DNA from: Austwickia sp039812465
GTDB lineage: Bacteria > Actinomycetota > Actinomycetes > Actinomycetales > Dermatophilaceae
DNA length: 9,063 nt
Assembly (NCBI GenBank): GCA_039812465.1
Contig: JBDIAS010000133.1
Coordinates: forward strand, 1-9,063
Direction: 5' to 3'
Shown here: one piece after another, positions 5,477 to 9,063 of the stretch
Layout: every line of letters begins with the position of its first letter
How positions within the stretch are numbered: position 1 is the stretch's first letter
Translations under genes and position numbers: made by a program
Notes under the pieces: model-generated
Told to the model about the DNA's origin: nothing
The model's input: only the letters and a program-made list of their open reading frames with translations
Database searches by the model: none

Positions 5477-7438
5477 ATGCGTGGAACGTCCCGATTCGCC
5501 GACCTGGAGCCGCTGCTCGAGCGGGTCGCCAAGCCCATCCAGTACGTCGGTGGTGAGCTCAACTCACGGATCAAGGACTGGGACTGCGGCGAAGAAGGCG
5601 GCGGGGGCGAGACCGTCCGCTGGGTGCTCATGTACCCGGACGCGTACGAGGTGGGCCTGCCCAACCAGGGCGTCATGATCCTCTACGAGGTGCTCAACGA
5701 GCGCCCCGACACCCTCGCCGAGCGTGCCTACGCCCCCTGGTCAGACCTGGCGAACGAGCTGCGCGCCCACGACGTGCCGCTGCTGACCGTCGACGCCCAC
5801 CGCCCCGTGCGCGACTTCGACGTGCTCGGGGTGAGCTTCCCGACCGAGCTCAACTACACGAACCTGCTGGAGGCACTCGATCTCGCGGGCATCCCGATCC
5901 GCGCGGCCGACCGCGGCGAGGACGACCCGATCGTGCTGATCGGCGGCCACGCGAGCTTCAACCCCGAGCCGATGGCCGACTTCATCGACGCCGCCGTGAT
6001 CGGCGACGGCGAGGAGGCCGTGCTGGCCGCCACCGACCTCGTGAAGGCATGGAAGGCGTCGGGTCGCCCCGGGGGACGGGCCGGACTGCTGGCCGACCTG
6101 GCCGGCGCCCGGGTCGCGTACGTCCCCTCCCTGTACGAGGTGAGCTACCACCCCGACGGGTCCATCGATGCGGTTCGCCCGAGCGGGAGCCGCGCCCCGG
6201 CGCGGGTGACGAAGCACACCGTCATGGACCTGGACGAGTGGCCCTACCCGAAGACGCCGCTCGTGCCGCTCGCCGAGACCGTGCACGAGCGGATGAGCGT
6301 GGAGATCTTCCGCGGCTGCACGCGCGGCTGCCGGTTCTGCCAGGCGGGCATGATCACGCGGCCGGTCCGGGAGCGTTCGATCACCGGGATCGGGCAGATG
6401 GTGGAGCAGGGTCTGGGCGCGACCGGCTACGAGGAGGTCGGGCTCCTCTCCCTCTCCAGCGCCGACCACTCCGAGATCCAGGACGTCGCGACCGGGCTCG
6501 CGGATCGCTACGAGGAGAGCCGGACCAGCCTTTCGCTGCCGAGCACCCGGGTGGACGCGTTCAACATCGACCTAGCCAACGAGCTGACCCGCGGCGGGCG
6601 GCGATCCGGGCTCACGTTCGCCCCCGAGGGCGGCAGCGAACGGATGCGCCGCGTCATCAACAAGGGGGTCAGCGAGCAGGACCTCATCGACACGGTCGCC
6701 GCCGCGTACGCCTCCGGGTGGCGCCAGGTGAAGCTCTACTTCATGTGCGGCCTGCCCACCGAGACCGACGAGGATGTACTGGGCATCGCTCGGCTCGCCC
6801 AACGGGTGATCGACACGGGCCGGGAGGTCAGCGGCCGACGGGACATCCGGTGCACGGTCTCGATCGGAGGGTTCGTGCCCAAGCCGCACACGCCGTTCCA
6901 GTGGGCGGGGCAGCTGTCCGCGCCGCAGACCGACGAGCGCCTGCGCAGGCTGCGCGAGGCCCTGCGGGCCGACCGACGGTACGGGTCCGCCATCGGGTTG
7001 CGCTATCACGACGGCGAACCCGGGATCGTTGAAGGGCTGCTCTCGCGGGGGGACCGCCGCGTCGGCCGCATCATCGAGGCGGTGTGGCGCGACGGCGGCC
7101 GCTTCGACGGCTGGAGCGAACACTTCTCCTACGAGCGCTGGATGCGCGCGGCCGCAGCGGTCTTCGCCGACCTTCACGAGCGGTACGGATGGCAGCTCAG
7201 CGTGGACTGGTACACCACGCGCGAGCGGGGTCGAGACGAAGTCTTCCCGTGGGACCACCTGGACTCCGGGCTGGACAAGGACTGGCTGTGGGAGGACTGG
7301 CAGGCGGCGCTCTCCGAGGACGAGCAGGAGGACTGCCGCTGGGACGGCTGCTTCGACTGCGGGGTGTGCCCCGAGCTGGGGACCGCGATTCAGATCGGCC
7401 CGACGGGCAAGACACTTCTGCCGCTCACCGTGCGCTGA
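5477..7438 (+). CDS. TIGR03960-family radical SAM protein with B12-binding-like N-terminal domain
   Basis: This is a 653-residue radical SAM enzyme of a widely conserved family whose substrate is not established. The N-terminus is typical: PLLERVAKPIQYVGGELNS, MYPDAYEVGLPNQGVMILYE, then a Rossmann-like, B12-binding-type region (VLGVSFPTELNYTNLLEALD, IVLIGGHASFNPEPMADFID). I do not see a canonical DxHxxG cobalamin motif, so B12 use is uncertain. The radical SAM core has Cys281, Cys285 and Cys288 (FRGCTRGCRFCQAG, CxxxCxxC), which bind the SAM-cleaving [4Fe-4S] cluster. LSLSSADHSEI and FAPEGGSERMRRVINKGVSE follow. The C-terminus has a second cysteine group, Cys620, 625, 628 and 631 (DCRWDGCFDCGVC). 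Its usual partner, TIGR03936/DUF2344, lies 1 kb downstream beyond an antisense gene. Flavin or tRNA links are not shown by the sequence. Confidence 0.93.
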   Translation: MRGTSRFADLEPLLERVAKPIQYVGGELNSRIKDWDCGEEGGGGETVRWVLMYPDAYEVGLPNQGVMILYEVLNERPDTLAERAYAPWSDLANELRAHDVPLLTVDAHRPVRDFDVLGVSFPTELNYTNLLEALDLAGIPIRAADRGEDDPIVLIGGHASFNPEPMADFIDAAVIGDGEEAVLAATDLVKAWKASGRPGGRAGLLADLAGARVAYVPSLYEVSYHPDGSIDAVRPSGSRAPARVTKHTVMDLDEWPYPKTPLVPLAETVHERMSVEIFRGCTRGCRFCQAGMITRPVRERSITGIGQMVEQGLGATGYEEVGLLSLSSADHSEIQDVATGLADRYEESRTSLSLPSTRVDAFNIDLANELTRGGRRSGLTFAPEGGSERMRRVINKGVSEQDLIDTVAAAYASGWRQVKLYFMCGLPTETDEDVLGIARLAQRVIDTGREVSGRRDIRCTVSIGGFVPKPHTPFQWAGQLSAPQTDERLRRLREALRADRRYGSAIGLRYHDGEPGIVEGLLSRGDRRVGRIIEAVWRDGGRFDGWSEHFSYERWMRAAAAVFADLHERYGWQLSVDWYTTRERGRDEVFPWDHLDSGLDKDWLWEDWQAALSEDEQEDCRWDGCFDCGVCPELGTAIQIGPTGKTLLPLTVR

Positions 7439-7441
7439 CGA

Positions 7442-7476
7442 GGGGTTGGTGGGGGCGATAGTGGGGCGGGGGTGGG
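7442..7476 (+). other. G-rich, G-quadruplex-capable tract in convergent gap
   Basis: Five runs of three or more G lie within 35 bases on the + strand: 7442-7445, 7451-7455, 7463-7466, 7468-7472 and 7474-7476. The last four fit the standard four-run motif with loops of 7, 1 and 1 bases. It begins three bases after the stop of the radical SAM gene. It would be G-rich in that mRNA and C-rich in fabG readthrough RNA. No ordinary terminator is evident upstream of it. The fold is predicted from pattern only. Confidence 0.5.
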
Positions 7477-7498
7477 CGCTCGTCACAACCATCCGCGC

Positions 7499-7511
7499 CG
7501 CGCTTCGCGCG
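7499..7511. terminator. Short hairpin at the convergent 3' ends
   Basis: CGCGC (7499-7503) and GCGCG (7507-7511) flank a three-base loop, ending one base before the fabG stop codon on the opposite strand. It is symmetric, so it could act in both directions, but it is short and has no T-run. It shares the 12-mer CGCGCTTCGCGC with a site before rbfA (2155-2166). Confidence 0.25.
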
Positions 7512-7512
7512 C

Positions 7513-8292
7513 TCAGCGCATCCCGCCGTTGACGTACAGGGTCTGCCCGGTCACGTAAGAGGCCGCGTCGCTGGCCAGGAACGAGATCACCGAGGCGACC
7601 TCGTTGGGGGTGCCGACCCGGCCGAGGGGGATTCGCGCCGAGGCGGTCTTCTGGTGCTCCTCGAAGGAGCTGCCCAGGCGCTGCGCCGTCGCGGCGGTCA
7701 TCGAGGTGGCGATGTAGCCGGGGGCGACCGCGTTGACGGTGATGCCGAAGCGGCCGAGCTCCTGGGCGAGTGTGGCGGTGAGGCCCTGGATACCCGCCTT
7801 GGCGGCCGCGTAGTTGGCTTGGCCGGCGTTGCCGAGCGCCGACTGGCTGCTCAGGTTGACGATCCGGCCGTGCTTCGCCTTGACCATGTGGCCCTGCGCC
7901 GCGCGGGAGCAGTAGTAGGCGCTCGTGAGGTTGACCGTCAGCACGGTGTGCCAGTCGTTGACGTCCATCTTGAAGATGAGGTTGTCGCGGGTCAGTCCGG
8001 CGTTGTTGACCAGCACGTCCAGGCCGCCGAACTCGGTGATGATCTCGTCGAAGACCCGCTGGACGCCCGCCTCGTCGGTGACGTCGCAGGCCCACGCCTT
8101 CGCGACGCCGCCGGACGCCGCGACCTCGCCGTCCTCCGTGATCTCCCGGACGGCCTGCTGGGCACGCTCCTCGTTGACGTCCAGCACCGCGACCATCGCG
8201 CCCTCGGCAGCGAACTCACGGGCGGTCGCCTCGCCGATGCCCTGGGCGGCGCCGGTCACGATGACGCGCTGTCCGCTGAAACGGGAACCCAT
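7513..8292 (-). CDS. FabG-like short-chain dehydrogenase/reductase (3-oxoacyl-ACP reductase family)
   Basis: This 259-residue classical SDR would interconvert 3-oxoacyl and 3-hydroxyacyl thioesters. Motifs: VIVTGAAQGIGEATAR with the dinucleotide-binding TGxxxGxG at 13-20, Asp38 at the end of beta-2 (VLDVN), ACDVTD (68-73), NNAG (96-99), catalytic Asn121, Ser148, Tyr161 and Lys165 (YAAAK), PGYIATSM (191-198), and the FabG-like end ASYVTGQTLYVNGGMR. All catalytic residues are present. Asp38 is the feature of NAD(H)-preferring SDRs, whereas biosynthetic FabG usually prefers NADPH, so a 3-hydroxyacyl-CoA dehydrogenase role is possible. Unlike its neighbours it has a good Shine-Dalgarno, GAGGAG (8298-8303), five bases before the ATG. 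Its promoter carries a TetR-type palindrome. It converges on the radical SAM gene and diverges from the TIGR03936 gene, so it is a separate transcription unit. Family is sure; exact substrate is not. Confidence 0.93.
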   Translation of the reverse strand: MGSRFSGQRVIVTGAAQGIGEATAREFAAEGAMVAVLDVNEERAQQAVREITEDGEVAASGGVAKAWACDVTDEAGVQRVFDEIITEFGGLDVLVNNAGLTRDNLIFKMDVNDWHTVLTVNLTSAYYCSRAAQGHMVKAKHGRIVNLSSQSALGNAGQANYAAAKAGIQGLTATLAQELGRFGITVNAVAPGYIATSMTAATAQRLGSSFEEHQKTASARIPLGRVGTPNEVASVISFLASDAASYVTGQTLYVNGGMR

Positions 8293-8314
8293 GGTCTCTC
8301 CTCGGAGGTTTGTG

Positions 8315-8344
8315 CGAATACCGACCGACTGGTCGGACGGTAAA
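8315..8344 (-). promoter_or_regulatory. Putative fabG promoter
   Basis: Read on the minus strand, TTTACC (complement of 8339-8344) and TATTCG (complement of 8315-8320) are separated by 18 bp and partly match -35 TTGACA and -10 TATAAT. Transcription would begin near 8308, leaving a short leader that contains GAGGAG. The match is modest. The support comes from position and from the palindrome filling the spacer. Confidence 0.4.
8319..8342. promoter_or_regulatory. 24-bp palindromic operator, TetR-family type
   Basis: The half-site TACCGACCGACT (8319-8330) is mirrored by GGTCGGACGGTA (8331-8342): 9 to 10 of 12 positions are symmetric, with mismatches at the sixth position from each end and at the centre. 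The core ACCGAC..GTCGG resembles operators described for TetR-family regulators of fatty-acid and acyl-CoA genes in actinobacteria. It lies between the proposed -35 and -10 of fabG, where a bound dimer would block RNA polymerase. No regulator gene is in the window. Confidence 0.6.
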
Positions 8345-8362
8345 GGGCGTGCCGGAGCGATT

Positions 8363-8378
8363 GTGACACGCCGGTCAC
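8363..8378. promoter_or_regulatory. Inverted repeat GTGAC-N6-GTCAC in the divergent gap
   Basis: GTGAC at 8363-8367 and GTCAC at 8374-8378 are perfect inverted arms around ACGCCG. The site sits upstream of the proposed fabG -35 and about 60-75 bp upstream of the TIGR03936 start, in the 144-bp gap between divergent genes. It could be a second regulator site. The half-sites resemble CRP/FNR-family arms, but the spacing is two bases wider than the CRP consensus. Confidence 0.3.
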
Positions 8379-8423
8379 GTCCCCGGCAGGCCGTCTGTCG
8401 TGGGGTGGGTCACAGGGGGCGCG

Positions 8424-8436
8424 TAGTCTTCGGCGC
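8424..8436 (+). promoter_or_regulatory. Putative leaderless -10 box of the TIGR03936 gene
   Basis: TAGTCT at 8424-8429 fits TANNNT and is followed by seven bases and the ATG at 8437. AGGGGG at 8414-8419 is about 17 bases from the ATG, too far for a normal Shine-Dalgarno. No convincing -35 is present. Confidence 0.42.
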
Positions 8437-9063
8437 ATGTCCCGTCAGCGCGTTCCCCCCGGCCCACCTGCGGCCCCGCCGGTGCAGCGGCTGCGGCTGC
8501 AGTACGCCAAGCGGGGCCGGATGCGGTTTTCCTCCACCCGGGACTTCCAGCGCGCGTTGGAGCGCGCGGTGCGCCGCAGCGGGCTGCCCGTCGCGTTCTC
8601 CTCCGGGTTCCATCCGCACCCCAGGATCAGCTACGCGAACGCCGCGCCGACGGGCACGGCGAGCGAAGCCGAGTACGTGGAGATCGCCCTCGTCGAGCGG
8701 GTCGACCCTCAGGCGGTACGGGATGCCCTGGATACCGCCCTGCCGCACGGCCTCGACGTGATCCGGGTGGTGGAGGCCGGTCCCGGCAGCCTCGCCGATC
8801 CCCTGGAGGCCAGCGTCTGGCGCGTGGAGTTCCGCGCGACCGACGGCGACGGCCCGGAGGCGGGGGAGCCGCTCGAACGGCTGCGGGCGGCTCGGGCGGA
8901 GTTCCTGGGGCTGGACACGGCGGAGGTGACTCGCACGGTCAAGGGCAAGCCCCGCACGTTTGACACCCGGGGGGCGCTGGTCCGCCTCGACGTGACGGGA
9001 CCCGCGGCGCCCGAACCGGATTCGACTGGCGCGCCGACCGCGCCGGATGGTGCGTCGACGCGG
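8437..9063 (+). CDS. TIGR03936/DUF2344 radical SAM-associated protein (3'-truncated by window)
   Basis: The frame is open for 209 codons from ATG 8437 to the right edge without a stop. The product, after a Pro-rich start, shows the family's N-terminal core: RLRLQYAKRGRMRFSSTRDF (18-37), LERAVRRSGLPVAFSSGFHP (41-60), HPRISYANAAPTGTASEAEY (61-80), then VEIAL. Later AEVTRTVKGKPRTFDTRGAL is also typical. This protein is the usual companion of the TIGR03960 radical SAM enzyme and is fused to it in some bacteria. Neither has a settled function. Here the two are separated by an antisense fabG, so this gene must use its own promoter. The last visible residues are a Pro/Ala/Thr-rich stretch that is probably a variable loop or linker. 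The 3' end and what follows are not visible. Confidence 0.92.
   Translation, partial: MSRQRVPPGPPAAPPVQRLRLQYAKRGRMRFSSTRDFQRALERAVRRSGLPVAFSSGFHPHPRISYANAAPTGTASEAEYVEIALVERVDPQAVRDALDTALPHGLDVIRVVEAGPGSLADPLEASVWRVEFRATDGDGPEAGEPLERLRAARAEFLGLDTAEVTRTVKGKPRTFDTRGALVRLDVTGPAAPEPDSTGAPTAPDGASTR

Noticed and set aside
6572..8095. Minus-strand frame of 507 codons running from fabG into the radical SAM gene
   Set aside because: It overlaps fabG in the wrong frame and the radical SAM gene in antisense, and has no recognisable domain.
8362..8379. CRP/GlxR-type site TGTGA..TCAC
   Set aside because: The half-sites are eight bases apart instead of six, and the last arm base differs (G for A). Kept only as an unassigned inverted repeat.
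7925..8761. Plus-strand frame of 278 codons across the fabG 5' end and the TIGR03936 start
   Set aside because: It is antisense to fabG and then out of frame with the clear TIGR03936 protein. Its translation is Arg/Ser/Pro-rich noise.

Overview
This is a high-GC stretch (roughly 70% G+C, with G/C strongly preferred at third codon positions) from an actinobacterium. The evidence is the IF-2 with a Gly/Arg/Pro-rich N-terminal linker and an actinobacterial N-terminal module, the order infB-rbfA-truB-ribF, an RbfA with an acidic tail, and several start codons preceded at once by a TANNNT -10 box. The genus cannot be fixed from sequence alone. The conserved genes all point to the chromosome. There is no tRNA, rRNA, insertion sequence, CRISPR array or phage gene.

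Layout. Positions 1-2090 hold the 3' part of infB, whose start lies upstream. A gap of about 100 bp with a very strong GC hairpin follows, then rbfA (2192-2683) and, three bases after its stop, truB (2687-3613). Together these form a translation-initiation, ribosome-maturation and tRNA-modification operon. A perfect 26-bp tandem repeat covers the truB stop. A comparatively AT-rich promoter region then leads to an ASCH-domain gene (3793-4323), followed by ribF (4364-5353, FMN/FAD synthesis). After a 123-bp gap comes a large radical SAM protein of the TIGR03960 type (5477-7438). A convergent, minus-strand fabG-like SDR gene (7513-8292) follows. Divergent from it is the N-terminal part of a TIGR03936/DUF2344 protein (8437 to the window end), the usual partner of TIGR03960.

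How the genes work together. infB, rbfA and truB act on translation and RNA. ribF supplies the flavin cofactors. The TIGR03960/TIGR03936 pair is a conserved but functionally unassigned radical SAM system. The fabG-like gene looks like a separate unit dropped between these partners. It has its own Shine-Dalgarno leader and a 24-bp palindrome in its promoter of the kind bound by TetR-family repressors, and an Asp at the end of beta-2 that suggests NAD(H) use. The best leads are this regulated insertion, the repeated start-adjacent TANNNT boxes that predict leaderless mRNAs for four genes, and a G-quadruplex-capable tract at the convergent gene ends. The coding content is otherwise mostly familiar housekeeping, and I see no clearly new multi-gene system.
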